A DNA stretch of 64,000 nucleotides from Chenopodium formosanum (taxonomy: Eukaryota > Streptophyta > Magnoliopsida > Caryophyllales > Amaranthaceae): assembly GCA_024500155.1 (NCBI GenBank), contig CM044876.1, forward strand, positions 14,198,001-14,262,000. Direction: 5' to 3'. The notes below the pieces were generated by a model that ran no database searches, was not told the DNA's origin, and was given only the letters and a program-made list of their open reading frames with translations. The position numbers were made by a program, and so were the translations under genes. Every line of letters begins with the position of its first letter. Positions within the stretch are counted from its first letter, which is position 1. This document shows, piece by piece, positions 1-11,528 of this stretch.

Positions 1-183
1 TTTGATTAGTTCGGTTTTTAAATTGTGTTATTTCTTAGTTTTGACTTTCAAGTCTTCCGCTGTGTGTCTTTGATTGTTGCCTTAGCCGTTTTCACGGTGG
101 CGGTAGTGTCTTAGATATTCCTTAAACGTATTTTCAAGAGGGGAAAGTGTATTTTAAAGGAAAGGAATTTCTAGGATGTTACA
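1..183 (+). mobile_element. 3' end of an LTR, cut by the window edge
   Basis: This stretch closely matches the last ~190 bases of the complete solo LTR at 3742-6194. Shared blocks include the CGCTGTGTGTCTTTGAT stretch and the closing GTTACA. It ends with CA at 183, as an LTR should. No primer-binding site follows, so it is probably a 3' LTR or a solo LTR. The rest lies left of the window. Confidence 0.75.
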
Positions 184-944
184 TTATTAAACTTTATTTT
201 TTTATGGAGCCCACAATAATGAAAAAGTTATTGATTTATTCACGAAAAATACCCCCTGATAAACAAATTTCGTTCTCAGTATGAGAACAGAGAATTTTCG
301 AAGGATGAATTGAAGTAGTCCTCTTTGCCTTAACCATGCATGAAGTAGTGATAACTATAGTTTTATTGTAGTAGAAATTGGATGAGGCAAAACTTGATCT
401 TATCCCAAGTCATTTCTTAACCATGACTGAAGAATTAGGAAGGGGTGGGTGTTGTCTTCTTATTCTCTTGAAAACTTAATTGTAAAGGAGGTAACGTTTA
501 ATACTTATGGTGTATTATTGCTAGAACATTAAGAAAAGGATGATAAGACCAAATTGCTAACGGATAATCATGGGGTTTTAAGCAACCAATTATATAAAGA
601 AGTAAAATTAGACTTTGTATTATCAATCCCTTAACCGTGAGGGAGATGGAGAAACAAGATATGGGTTTTGTCTCTTTAGGTGAGCGAGGGCACTTTGGTC
701 ATTTCATTGTCTCGGTAAAAGTATAGGGTTTGATGAAAATCTTTAAATATTAAACGAAACATAAAATATCATTTGACCGAAAATAAATTTTAAAATAAAT
801 TACTTTCGTTCATAAAATTAGCTTCCGAAATAATATAATCTTAAAATAAAACATTCGTACTTAGTAAAATAGATATTAAAAGAATATAATAAATCATGGT
901 TTTGAATCTCAGGTATTACATTCATATTTATTGTAATACATGTT
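184..944. other. Intergenic stretch, no gene seen
   Basis: AT-rich sequence with stops in all frames and no recognisable domain. It may be old retroelement interior or flanking DNA. Confidence 0.5.
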
Positions 945-978
945 ATAATCCGAGGCATTGCTGGGGCTAAAAAACTAG
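945..978 (+). mobile_element. Helitron 3' terminus
   Basis: The short GC-rich block GAGGCATTGCTGGGGCT followed by an A-rich spacer and CTAG-T resembles the 3' ends of the other Helitrons here, which carry a GGGCATCGCCCGGGC-type hairpin before CTAG. The hairpin is degraded. The 5' end was not found. Confidence 0.45.
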
Positions 979-1146
979 TTTATTTTATATATTAAAACGC
1001 ATTTATAAAAACGTCTATGTACATAATTCCTTTTATATTACGCCATGTCACCTCACAAATAATTCATGACGCCACATCACCTACCCATTATCTCTTAATG
1101 CTACATCATCACTTAATTAACCTTAATCGTTATGACGCCATGTCAT

Positions 1147-1782
1147 TAGGGATGGCAGTGGATCTGGACCCGGCCTGGATCCGTGGATCCAGATCCGTTT
1201 TTCACGGATCTGGGTCTTCAAATTTTGGACCCGACGGATCCGGGTCGGATCCGGGTCCTGCTGAAAAAAACGGATCTGGATCCGGGTCTTGCCCCCAGAC
1301 CCGGATCCAGATCCGTTTACCCGTTTTTTATTTTTTTATTTTAAAAAAACTATAATTATTTGTTTCCTTATTAAAAATGTTGACAATGTTAATATTGATA
1401 AAGCCCTTTCAAGAGATGAATTTTCAATGCCTTATATCAAATTTACTATCTCATTTGTAAAATCGTACATTTATCATTATTTATAATTTTTATTTCAAAA
1501 TATAAGTGTATTAGTTGGTTACTTTGTGTTTTTGGATTAGTTGCATAATTATAATTTAGGTTGAACTTAATAACCCCCCGACGGAAGTTTTAAATGCATT
1601 TTTTGACCCAAATATTAAATTTTTGCAAAAAATTAGGCAAAATATATTGGACCCGTTTTGGACCCGGATCCGAAGCCGGATCCGTTGGACCCGTCGGATC
1701 TAGATCCGGGTCTTCATTTTCCAGACCCGACGGATCCGGGTCGATCTAGACCCGGTCCAGATCCGACCCGTCGCCATCCCTA
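1147..1782. mobile_element. hAT-like non-autonomous element rich in GGATCC
   Basis: The ends are inverted (TAGGGATGGCA on the left, TCGCCATCCCTA on the right). They are flanked by an imperfect 8-bp duplication, CATGTCAT at 1139-1146 and CATGTCCA at 1783-1790, as expected for hAT elements. The interior near both ends is built from repeated GGATCCGGGTC/GGACCCG motifs, giving GC-rich arms around an AT-rich middle (1320-1640). The open frames across the arms are low-complexity Asp/Pro/Gly strings, not genes. Confidence 0.7.
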
Positions 1783-1973
1783 CATGTCCAAGCAACCCAC
1801 ATTACTTCATAGAAAAATAAAAGGTTTTGGGGATTCGAACATCCAACTACTTATAACAAAGTTGGCTATTTAACCATTTTAGCCCATTATTAAGCATGTT
1901 ATACATATGAAAATGAAATGTACATTAGTGTAAACCAAATGATTTAATTATTAAAAAAACACATCTACATCTA

Positions 1974-2342
1974 TCTATAATAATATTATTAAAACTCATG
2001 GGGACAACATGCTAACGACATGTGTCACCCATATGCCACATATGCACTACATGTCATCCTACGTATCATCCCTTTTCTCTCACCATATTGATGAATTGTA
2101 TTAATGTATAATCTCTTTAACAAAAAACTCTTTATTGGTCTAACTTTAATGCTATATAATATTCTTGTCAAAAAAAATGCTATATAATATTAAGTGTTTA
2201 ATTTATTTGAAAAACTTTTCATATAACCTCTTAATATATTTTCATTTAGTAATGAATATTGTTCAACATCAACTCTTCTAAATTAATTTCATCAAACTTA
2301 TCAAATTATAGTGATCTGGGGCATCGCCGGGTCAATAACTAG
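1974..2342 (+). mobile_element. Small Helitron-like element
   Basis: The 5' side begins TCTATAATAATATTATTAAAA after an A. The 3' side has the GGGGCATCGCCGGGTC hairpin block and ends in CTAG at 2339-2342. Non-autonomous; no helicase reading frame is present. The exact 5' base is uncertain. Confidence 0.5.
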
Positions 2343-2462
2343 GTCAATAATAAAAACTAATCTATACTACTTCCTCTGTGTTATAATAAGTGTTACACTT
2401 ACCAAATTCGGCCGTGTGTTAATAAGTGTTACACTTCCTTTTTTTTTTGGCAAAAAGCTACA

Positions 2463-2850
2463 TCTATACTTATATATTAAGCAAAAATTGCTTAATATAT
2501 AAAAAGCGTTTCTAAAAATGTGCCATGTGTTCTTCTAGCATATTTTTGTTTCATGTCATGGTTAACAAAAAATGCATACAATAAGGTTTGAATACAAGAT
2601 CGACCTCATTGAATGAAGACCAACCTACTACCATCCAAGATATAAGCTTATGTTTTTCTCTCTATGCACATAAATATTTAAATACATATTAGAAATAAAA
2701 GCAAAAATTATTCAAAACTATTTATTATTGTTATGGTAATACGAGTATTATAATTTCCAACAATAAAAAAATTCTTTCAAGCTCTTTGATAATAAATATG
2801 ATAAAAATACTCAAAGTAACACCCGGAGCAACGCCCGGGCTGAACACTAG
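2463..2850 (+). mobile_element. Non-autonomous Helitron, ~390 bp
   Basis: Starts A|TCTATACTTATATATTAAG and ends with a CCCGG/CCGGG hairpin followed by CTAG|T at 2847-2850, matching Helitron termini and insertion between A and T. No coding capacity. Confidence 0.6.
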
Positions 2851-3111
2851 TTAAAATATTATATCTCTCTTTTTTTATTGGTGCCACGTGGCACACTTCA
2901 AAGTATTTGTACAATGTCATGTCACTATATTCAAAGGTTTAAGCACAACATAAGCTTGTCACTTCATTTAACAAAATAAATTATGCTTTGAGCGAGAATC
3001 GAACCGGTAACCTCCAATACATTTACCATCTCAACCGACTTTGATTGACATCTTTAATTTAACATAATTAGCAACTTGGGGCATCGCTCGGGCTACACAC
3101 TACTAAGCTAG
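2851..3111 (+). mobile_element. Helitron 3' portion with a tRNA-like stretch
   Basis: Ends in a GGGGCATCGCTCGGGC block and CTAG at 3108-3111. On the minus strand near 2990-3040, the sequence GGTTCGATTCTC resembles a pol III B box within a degenerate tRNA-like sequence. The 5' limit was not resolved. Confidence 0.4.
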
Positions 3112-3275
3112 TTTATATATTAAAATGTGTTTATAAAAACGTCCAAGTTGTGTGACATAGTTACTTTTAAATTACGCTACATCACTTCACAAACATTTCA
3201 TGACACCTCATCACCTACACAACATCTCTTTATGGCCCAGGTCATTAATATTTTTCTTGTAAATAATCTGTTATA

Positions 3276-3365
3276 CTACCTCCGTTACATATTAGTTGCA
3301 ACTTTGGGCAATATCTGTGAGAGATAAAATATTCCAAAGTTGCAACAAATATGTAACGGAGGTAG
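3276..3365. mobile_element. 90-bp Stowaway-type MITE
   Basis: Near-perfect hairpin. The left arm CTACCTCCGTTACATATTAG is mirrored by the right arm that ends GTAACGGAGGTAG. Inserted at a TA-rich site. Confidence 0.8.
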
Positions 3366-3616
3366 ATATATTTCTAAAATTTGTTTCAAAAGGTAATATA
3401 AAATATTCTATAGCTTGGTGGTAAGAGTCTCAACTTTAAAATTAAAGGTTGCTTCAAATCTTGCGGAGAACATTTTTTTTAATATAAGTGCATGACATGC
3501 AATGAGAAATATGTGGAAGGTAGAGCCACGTAGCGTTGAGTGGGTGATATGGCGTAATAAGTAGTTAAGTAGATAATGTGGCGTTATGAAGGGGGCTACG
3601 TGGCACATAGACTTTT

Positions 3617-6366
3617 TGTAATACCCCTCATGATTGCTTTAAAGGAGTTTGATATACTACTCATATCAACAAGATGCATCTTCCTTTTAGGGAGCTCATA
3701 TGCTAAGAATACTCCATAGTTAAGTGTGCTTGGCTGGGAGTTGTAATACCCCGTATTTTATACGTATTTTTATTTAAAGTATGTATTTAATGAAGTATTT
3801 AAGTAGTTATAATATTTTTAATTAAAGCATTTTATTAATATATTTTTATAATAGGAAAGTTTAGGGTAAAAAGGGGTATAAATATCCCACTTATGAGGCA
3901 AATTAACTTTGCCCGGAGTGGAGAAAACCCAAGGTAAGTTTCTCCCCTTTTCTCCCTTACTTTTCTTTCTTTTTTCTTCTTCTTCCCTTCCCCTTCTCAC
4001 GGCCGGCCACCACGCCTCACACCACACGCGTGGCCGGACCACCACCGCACACCACCACAGCCGCCGGCGCACGGCCAGCAGCTGTAGCGGCAGGCTGCAG
4101 CAGCCCAGCCTTGCCGCGGTGGCTGCTGCTGCCGTGGCTGCCTCTCGAAAAAAAAAAAATGTAATCTTCTTGTTCCTATTTAATCTATGCTTAGATCTAA
4201 TTATAAACTTTGAGTTTTGGGATTTAAAACTTGATGTTTGAATATTGTAATTATGTTAATTAATTTTCAGATTTGATTTTAATTAAAAAGCCCCAATTTT
4301 TGAAACCCTAGATTCTTGATTTATGAAATTATGAAAGTATATGATGTAATTATGTTTAGACCTTTAATTTAAGTACTTTAAGATTGATTTTCAGCAAGTT
4401 TTAATTATAAATATAGTGCAGGAATTTTAAGTAGAAACCTAAATTTTATGTTTTTAAAGGGAATTTAAATTACCCATTAAAGGGGACTTAATTATGGTGT
4501 TCTAAATATAATTTCAGCTTATTCTAATTAATTTATGAAGGGTTTTAAAATTGTATATATTGCTGGAAATTTGTTTAGAGTGGACTTTGATACACTATTA
4601 TAATTTTAATGTGTAGGAGACTTTGAAGTAAGCGATTTTTACTAGTCGTGGCGAATTTAAGATCATATTCAAGGTACGTTCGCGTACTTAGCATATTCTG
4701 ATGATGTAGAATCATGCTAGGCTTAAATTCAATCAATTATAAGTAGCATCATGCTAAGGTTCATGTATTGAATTGTGAATTATTGGTATTGGTGATTGAA
4801 TTGTGAAGCATGAATTGTTTGAGATGATTTATGGATTGGAAAATTATATTTTGGCATGATTATATGGACTACATATTTATTTATGGCATGATAGAGAGCA
4901 TGGTTAATCAAACTAATAGTTTAATTATGTTTGGATTATTGAAAAGGAATTTTATTATGATTCATATAATTTTTATTGATGCTTTAAGCATGAAGAAGGA
5001 GCTAAATAAGTGTCTATGTACACAAGGAATAAATTGTATGTTGGTGCCTTTGAGCACTTAAGGTGTTTTAAACACCAAAGGATAGGATTGTTGGCGCTTT
5101 ATGCGTTTACAGTGTCTAAGACACTGAGGTAGTATTAAAAGGGGTTCAACATTAAATATTATGTGGTCACTAAATATTCAAGAATTAAATTGGTATGTTT
5201 GAATGGTTGAAATATTATTGATGATTGAATTGTTATGCTTGAGAGTCATCACCAAGTCTAATAATATGTAAATAACGTAAAGTGAAAGAGATTACGCACC
5301 AAAACTCTTGGAACGTATATACCTTGAGTATGAACATATGGGGGGAGTTATGTGACTTTATATTTGATCATAACTTCTAATGGAGTACAGGACGCTGTAC
5401 ATTCCTTTTATTTTTATTATTATTGTTATGCGCTGGAATTCCGCCACCCAAGGATGTGGCACAGGTGATGCTGGCACGGTTAGCTCCCGTGTCAGTGGTC
5501 CTCATTTCATTGAGGAAGGTTTAGTCAAGTTAGAAACCCGTTCGATGCGTAATCAACGCTTAATAAATTATGTAGTGTTCAATTTAAGAGTCTTGCAGTT
5601 TGTTGTGCGTGCTTGTAAACAGGTGCATTGAGGTTAGTGTGTGTAATGCTAGGAGTTGCATGATAGTGTGTTTACATACGCTTATGTACTCAGCTTTGCT
5701 GATTGTGTGTTTTGTTGTGTCTGGCTATGTCTTTATCTTGGCCCTACGATGATCCATCTTAATGGAGAGTAGTGGGGGCAAGTAGAGATTCTCTTTTCAG
5801 GTATTGAAGCATGTTCATGATGGGGCATGAGTGAAGAGAGAATTATGCTAGTTTTCATTAGGATGTGATATGCTTAAGTTTTGAATAATATGTTTTGTTA
5901 TTTGTTGGACTAACATCATTTTGGTTTTGACGGTTTTGAATAAGGGCCATGAAGGTTCCAAGTTGTAGTAGTTAATATTTAACTTGGTTTTGTTGATTTC
6001 CAACTTTACTTTCGTTTGGTTCGGTTTTTAATATTTGCGTTATTCCTTAGTTTGACTTTCAAAACTTCCGCTGTGTGTCTTTGATAATTGCCTTAGTCGT
6101 TTTTACGGTGGCGGTAATGTCTTAGATATTCCTAAATGGTATTTTTAAGAGGGTAAAACGTATTTTGATGGAAAGGAATTTCTAGGGTGTTACAGGAGTA
6201 GTCTTGGGATGGGTGACCTCCTGGGAAGTTTTCCCGGGGTGCGCATGAATGAGGACAAAATGCGCCGGAAGGACTTGTGTTGGTATGTGGGGACAGTTGT
6301 TGGCCCTCGATGCGCATTTCGTGACAATAGACCCCTCCCTAATTTGTTTGGGGTCGGGGTGTTACA
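3617..6366 (+). mobile_element. Cassandra-like solo LTR carrying 5S rRNA sequence, split by a nested LTR
   Basis: Begins TGTAATACCCC and ends GGGGTGTTACA, flanked by perfect CTTTT duplications at 3612-3616 and 6367-6371. Without the insertion it is ~292 bp. Its interior matches plant 5S rRNA: GTTAAGTGTGCTTGG just before the break and GGATGGGTGACCTCCTGGGA at 6207-6226 after it. A short LTR with an embedded 5S gene is the hallmark of Cassandra TRIM elements, so this is not a functional 5S gene. A different 2453-bp LTR has inserted in the middle of the 5S-like region. Confidence 0.85.
3742..6194 (+). mobile_element. 2453-bp solo LTR nested in the Cassandra LTR
   Basis: Starts TGTAATACCCCG and ends AGGGTGTTACA. 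The target duplication is perfect: GGAGT at 3737-3741 and 6195-6199. The same family's 3' end occurs at 1-183. It has a GC-rich CT/Pro-like block (3960-4150) followed by long AT-rich sequence, with no internal gene. A complete LTR with direct target repeats and no second LTR means the internal region was lost by LTR-LTR recombination. Confidence 0.88.
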
Positions 6367-6371
6367 CTTTT

Positions 6372-6402
6372 TTAGAAACGCATTTTAATATATTAGTATA
6401 GA
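6372..6402 (-). mobile_element. Helitron 5' terminus, minus orientation
   Basis: Read on the minus strand this is A|TCTATACTAATATATTAAAA followed by TGCGTTTCTAAAA, the 5' end type seen in the neighbouring Helitrons. The Cassandra LTR inserted just inside it. The matching 3' end was not found. Confidence 0.5.
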
Positions 6403-6479
6403 TATTTATAGGTTTGACTTTGGTAAATATCTTCTAATACTTGTACTATTTTCTAGGCATAATAGATGGAAGGATTTAA

Positions 6480-6674
6480 GGTGCGTTCTATTCACCTGAT
6501 TTTCACTTATCTGAACTTACCTGAACTTATTAAAACTTATTTTAGTTGTAATTTATACTTAGGTAACCTTTATCAGAACTGATTAACCTGATATGAACTT
6601 ATCTAAATTTAACTGAACTTATCTTAACTTATTACACCTGAAATAAGTGAGAATAAGGTGAATAGAACATACCC
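6480..6674. mobile_element. ~195-bp MITE with CTGAACTTA repeats
   Basis: Left arm GGTGCGTTCTATTCACCTGA is mirrored by the right arm TAAGGTGAATAGAACATACC. The interior repeats TATCTGAACTTA-like words. It looks like a relative of the CTGAA-rich elements at 23.6, 34.1, 35.3, 40.2 and 43.2 kb. Confidence 0.65.
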
Positions 6675-6961
6675 TTAGCACAAAAGAAAAAAAAAATAAT
6701 AAAATGATGTCATCATACATTTAGGCGGGATTTTGTTTTTATGAGAGCATGCCATGTGCACAATTTAGGAAGAGAATGATGTCAGCGATTTCAACTTTAG
6801 TATTAGTTATAGATGGTACTTTTTGATAAAAAGCAAATGAGACTATTATTTTGGGACTTAAAATTGGCTATAAGGAACTATCAATAAAGGACGGAGGGAG
6901 TATGATTTTAAATAATCGTCATTGAAATCAATCTAACAAGATTTCATATAATTACTTTATA

Positions 6962-7216
6962 CTACCTCTGTTTTTATTTAGTTGACACGTTTTGACTTTT
7001 GCACTATTCACTTACCTCTCTTTGACCTTGTTTTGTGCTATACGTAATGGAAAATATAGTCATGTGGGATCTTGTTAGATTCGTCACGTTATATACTTTC
7101 AAAATGTCAACTTTTCATAATTTTTGGTTATCGATAATTAAAGATATTAATAATTGAATAAGTGCATTGGAAAACGTGACTAAAGAAACGTGTCAACTAA
7201 AAAGAAACGAAGGCAG
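6962..7216. mobile_element. Stowaway-type MITE
   Basis: TA-flanked. The left end CTACCTCTGTTTTTATTTAG and right end reading CTAAAAAGAAACGAAGGCAG are inverted copies. The interior holds TGTGGGATCTTGTTAGATTCG, also seen in the MITE near 18.97 kb. Confidence 0.75.
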
Positions 7217-7267
7217 TATTGTTTGTATGTATTCCGTTTCTAAATAATTAATATTGTTAAATAAGTA

Positions 7268-7543
7268 CTTCCTCCGTCCCCAAAACTTCGACCCTTTTAG
7301 CCTAATATTAGTCCCAAAATGATCCACCTATTTGTATTAAATTACCCACCAATTTACAACAATATTTTTGCAAAATTAGCTTATAAATTTTGTTTTTTCA
7401 TGTATTTTTAATACTTTATCTCTCTAATTTTTTACAAACTCCATGTAAATTTATCTTTCCAAAACGTTTTTATTTATGTTATTTAAATTTTTAATAACCG
7501 CAAAATCAACCCAAAATGATCAAAATTTTGGGGACGAAGGGAG
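7268..7543. mobile_element. Stowaway-type MITE
   Basis: Flanked by TA at 7266-7267 and 7544-7545. The left end CTTCCTCCGTCCCCAAAACT is mirrored by the right end TTTTGGGGACGAAGGGAG. No coding capacity. Confidence 0.8.
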
Positions 7544-8097
7544 TACAAATATAAATTATTTAAAAACGGAGAGTATAAGTGACTGTGATTTATGGTCAAA
7601 TTTTTAAAAATTTGACTCACATAATTGTAATAAAGATTATATCCTTAATTTCATGGTAAGAAATCCCCCAAAATTAAAATCCCAAACGATTTCATTCCCC
7701 TACACGTGTCAAATTCCCATTTGCCATAAAACATTAAAAAAATGTTGGAATTTGACAAAAAATAACGAAAATCGAGAGTCCAATTTCTTGTAAACTGCGT
7801 TCAATTTAAAACCCCTGTTTCACTCAAAACACCAACACAAACAGAGAGAAAGACAAACTCAAGAACGCTCCTCCTTCTGCCATTCTTTTTTCAGGTTTTT
7901 ATTTTTATTTTTCCCTTTTCAATAATTTCCTTGTTGCTCTTGAATTATTTTGTATTCTTGTTAATTTAAATCTTTTTTAAGAAAATTGGATAATTGGGTA
8001 TATATTTTTTTTGATTGAATTCTTGTGCTAAGTTGGTTTGTTGTTGTTTTATTTGATGAAAATTGAGGGAAAAAAGTGAAGGTAGAACGACAAAGAA
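7544..8097 (+). promoter_or_regulatory. Promoter and 5' UTR region of the NET3-like gene
   Basis: Lies between a MITE and the first coding ATG. The stretch from about 7800 changes to CA- and CT-rich leader-like sequence (AACACAAACAGAGAGAAAG), so transcription probably starts near 7800-7830. No clear TATA box was found. The upstream MITE pair ends only ~550 bases before the ATG. Confidence 0.4.
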
Positions 8098-11000
8098 ATG
8101 GAGACAAAGAAGCAATCTTCTCATTGTTGGTGGTTTGACAGTTACAATAGTGCAAAGTGTTCTCCTTGGCTTGAATCTGCTGTCAAAGGTTCTTCTTTTA
8201 CCATTAATTTTGGTTTTAAGAATTTTTTTCGTGTTTTATTCGTGTTCTGGTTCAGTTGTCACGTTACTAGTTCAAATTATGTTATCGGCAGTGTGCCGTG
8301 ACTATTAATTTGGACGGAAGGAGGAATTTAATTTGTGGGTTGTTTGGGTTCAGCATATTTGGGTTAATAAAGATTACATTTTTACTTGTTTTTAGTCCAT
8401 AATTTCTGGGTTATGAATTCTCTGTTTGTGCATTTTGAAAATTAAATTTTGATTCTTGATTATAAGTGTGTTTCAAAGTCACAATCTTTACACTTTAGGC
8501 ATATAATAAATTTTGTGAATTAAATCTTGATTCTTGATTTGTTTCCCTGAAAATCTGTGATATTTCTGTGTTTTATGCTATCACAAAAATCATGAAATTC
8601 ATTGAACCAAAAAAAAAAAAAAAAATAAAAAAAAAAAAAAAAATCATGATTTCAGTCAACAAGTCTTACTCAAATTAATTGTTAATTTAATTTAGAAAAA
8701 TAATTAAATTCAAATGTGGCCTGTTATTTTTTAAGGCCGGTAATAGGTTACTTTGATAAATGAAGTATTTAAATTGAATGCAATTCATTATAATTACCAG
8801 ATGTTTGATGAATTGATGTTTATGTCATTACAATAATCACTTGGTCAATCACTCTGTTGTTTAGAGGGGAAAGACGGGAGCACACAATTATTAAATCAAA
8901 ACAAGTTCCGTCAAAGTAATTAAACATAGTAGGGAAAGGGTCTAAACAAGTTCCGGTCCAGTCAATTTAGTTCCGGGTTGTTTTAAATATATCGCGTTAT
9001 CCCTAAATTCTTGGATGAGAGTGTCACATAATATTCATGCCCGACCTTATTTAGGAGTAATTAAGTATTAAGTAGCTCATAATCCTGCATAAACTAAGGA
9101 TGGATAATTAATTAATTAATTTCATAATGTTACTCAATACAAGTAATTAATTGCTAGCAAGTTATGTACATGAATCATAGCACACAAATGTTGTGTTACT
9201 AACAAGTTATGTACAGAATATTACTTTAGTATAATTGAATGTTGAATTCGACCGTTGGAGGTTTTTAAAAAAGATGTACAAAAGTTGTGAATTTAAAAAT
9301 TGTGACTAGTGGAGTGTTGACTTTATGACCGACCGATCTATTGTGAATTTGAATAGAAGTATGGTTATTTAAAATTGTTATTTTTGTACAAAGAAAATGA
9401 TGTAATTGTCTTGTCTAGTTCAAACTTTTAAACCAAGGATAGTGCATTATGTATTTATGTGGCGGTCCACTCTTTCTTTTTCTTGTCATCTTTTTTCCAC
9501 TTTTGTTGGTTTCAGTTATCACTAGCAAGTGTGCAACCTTGTTTCTTGTTTAGGATTAGGAGTTTTTCTAAACATTGATTTATAATATATTCGTCGGCGA
9601 CTCTAAACTTAATATCGATTGGATGAGGATTGTCTCACAAAAAAAGTCAAAGTAGTAATTGTTATGAGTACATGAATTTGATCTGAAGTGAATTTGATCC
9701 GAATGAGTTATTTGTCATCTGTACTCACAAACGTTTGTAAGTTTTAAATGGGGCTTCAAGGGGATCTCTTGGGACTATTTAAAAGGGATAGTGAATTTGT
9801 AATATGATTTAGCTAAGTTAATGAGACAAATAATTAAACATAAATTAGAATTATCACTCTTAAACATAAATACGAAATATTTATTATACAATTTTATAGT
9901 ATAATTCAAGATAGAATGACCTTTTGTGTGTGTCATGACTAGAAATGTAATTGAAGTGAGTTCGTACATGGAGTCACACATGAAAATGCTTGTAGTGAAG
10001 ATTGCGGTTTGATTATTAGCATGTTTAATTACACTTCAAATCAACAGTTGCAAGTTAAATCAGTTTATAGATCGACGTTATCAGATCCTTGTGCTAAATT
10101 TGAAACTCTTGTATTTATTGAATTGACACAATGTATTAATTCCTGTTTGCTGTTCTTATTTGTATTGCTGTTAATATGACAGAGCTCAATGAGAAGACAG
10201 ATTCAATGCTGAAGCTAATAGAGCAAGATGCAGATTCCTTTGCACAGCGTGCAGAGATGTATTACAAGAAAAGGCCAGAGCTTATTAGCATGGTGGAGGA
10301 CTTTTATCGGGCTCACAGATCACTAGCTGAAAGATATGATCTACTTAAGAGTGATCGTGGTGCTCGTGTTAGGTCCCCCTTGAGAAGTTCTCTCTCCCTA
10401 CCAAAGGAGGAATATGAATATGTGCTTGACTCTGCTACTAACTCAGTTAAGTCTTTTGATAGCTTTGCTGAGGCGGCGTACAGTTCTGAGGAGTGTGCTG
10501 AGTCTGAAATAGATGATCCTGATCATGAAGATGAAGTTGTGCAAATTGATCAGGAGATAGAAAAGCCGTTTTCTGGTGGGGCTAGTTATGATGAACTGAT
10601 GAAACTGAGGGATGAATTGGATCGATTGAGAGAAGAGAATGAGAATCAGAAGAACATTATCAAGCAGAAAGATGGGGAGAAAGAGGAGTTAGTAAAGCAG
10701 TTGTCAGACAACATCAGTAAGCTGCGAGAGATGAGGGAAGAAATGGCTGCAGTTAAGGAAGATAATGTGCTTGTTTTGATGAAGGAAACTAGTGATTTAT
10801 TAGTACCATTTGACGAGGTGACAAAGTTGAACGACGAAATGGAGAGTCTAAAGGCAGAGAACATGTATCAGAAGGAGCTGGTGAAGAAGAAAGCGGATGA
10901 GGTAATTGAGGTAACGAAGAAGTTTGAGGAGGCAAAGTTCGAGTTAATGAAGTTTGAGGAAGAAGCAGAGACTAAAAATAGGTACTTGAAGGATGCACTT

Positions 11001-11528
11001 GTTCTAAAAGAGGAAGAAAACATAGAAGTTGCAAGGCAATTTGAAGAGGCAAAGTCTGAGTTAGCGAAGTTGAGAGAAGATATTAAAAAAGAGAATGGAC
11101 AGACAAAGAATGAAGAGAAGCAAGAGGCAATCAGGCACCTGAAGGATGCACTTGTTGAAAAAGATGAGGAGAAACGCGAGGCAATTAGGAAGCTAAAGGA
11201 TGCACTGATAGAAAAAGACTTGGAGAAAAGAGATGCAATAAGGCAGCTGACTGATGCACTTACAGAAAAAGATACCGAGAATAAAGAGGCAATTAGGCAG
11301 CTGAAGGATGCACTTGCAGAAAAAGATGAGCAGAAACGTGAGGCGATTAGGCAGCTTAGTGTAGCCATGGAAATTCTCAGGGAGGAGAGTAAGATGCTTA
11401 AGAAGTCAATCGTCGATATTTCCCCCAAGAAAAAGAATGCTGACTACCAAATTTTCAAGGGTGTTAATCTGGGCAAATTGTTCAACTTATCTTCGAGCAG
11501 TCAAGATAGTATTGTACCTCTGAAGTAA
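8098..11528 (+). CDS. NETWORKED 3-like actin-binding protein (KIP1/NAB domain), 2 exons
   Basis: Exon 1 is 8098-8188 (30 codons plus one base; donor GT at 8189). Exon 2 is 10183-11528 (acceptor AG at 10181-10182). The split codon gives Glu31, and the joined product is 478 aa. Residues ~8-85 form a NAB/KIP1 domain: the exon 1 aromatic motif SHCWWFDSYNSAKCSPWL, then LIEQDADSFAQRAEMYYKKR and PELISMVEDFYRAHRSLAER. NET proteins use this domain to bind F-actin at membranes. The rest is charged coiled coil, including five 18-residue repeats (343-432). The C-terminal tail (FKGVNLGKLFNL) also looks NET3-like. An ATG at 10176 would give an exon-2-only ORF lacking the N-terminal aromatic residues, so it is not the chosen start. 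NET3 versus another NET subclass is an inference from length. Confidence 0.88.
8189..10182 (+). other. Intron 1 of the NET3-like gene
   Basis: A 1994-base intron splitting the NAB domain. It contains an A-rich tract (8608-8642) and AT-rich sequence, with no gene or clear complete transposon. Open frames inside it are not domain-like. Confidence 0.75.
11118..11387 (+). repeat. Five in-frame 54-bp repeats in the NET3-like gene
   Basis: Five consecutive 54-base units (starting 11118, 11172, 11226, 11280, 11334) encode an 18-residue coiled-coil unit of the form KREAIRQLKDALxEKDxE. The fifth unit has diverged in its second half. The period is a whole number of codons, so copy number can change without breaking the frame. 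Confidence 0.9.

Noticed and set aside
1017..1873. Asp/Pro/Gly-rich open frames in the GGATCC-rich element
   Set aside because: Low-complexity translation of hAT-like TIR arms. The two arms give mirror-image frames.
6195..6260. 5S rRNA gene
   Set aside because: Only part of 5S is present after the break, with many differences, and it lies inside a flanked LTR (Cassandra type). It is not an rDNA unit.
10646..11428. Ser/Phe-rich minus-strand frames across the NET3-like exon
   Set aside because: Antisense shadows of a Glu/Lys-rich coiled coil. The real gene has a NAB domain and valid splice sites.
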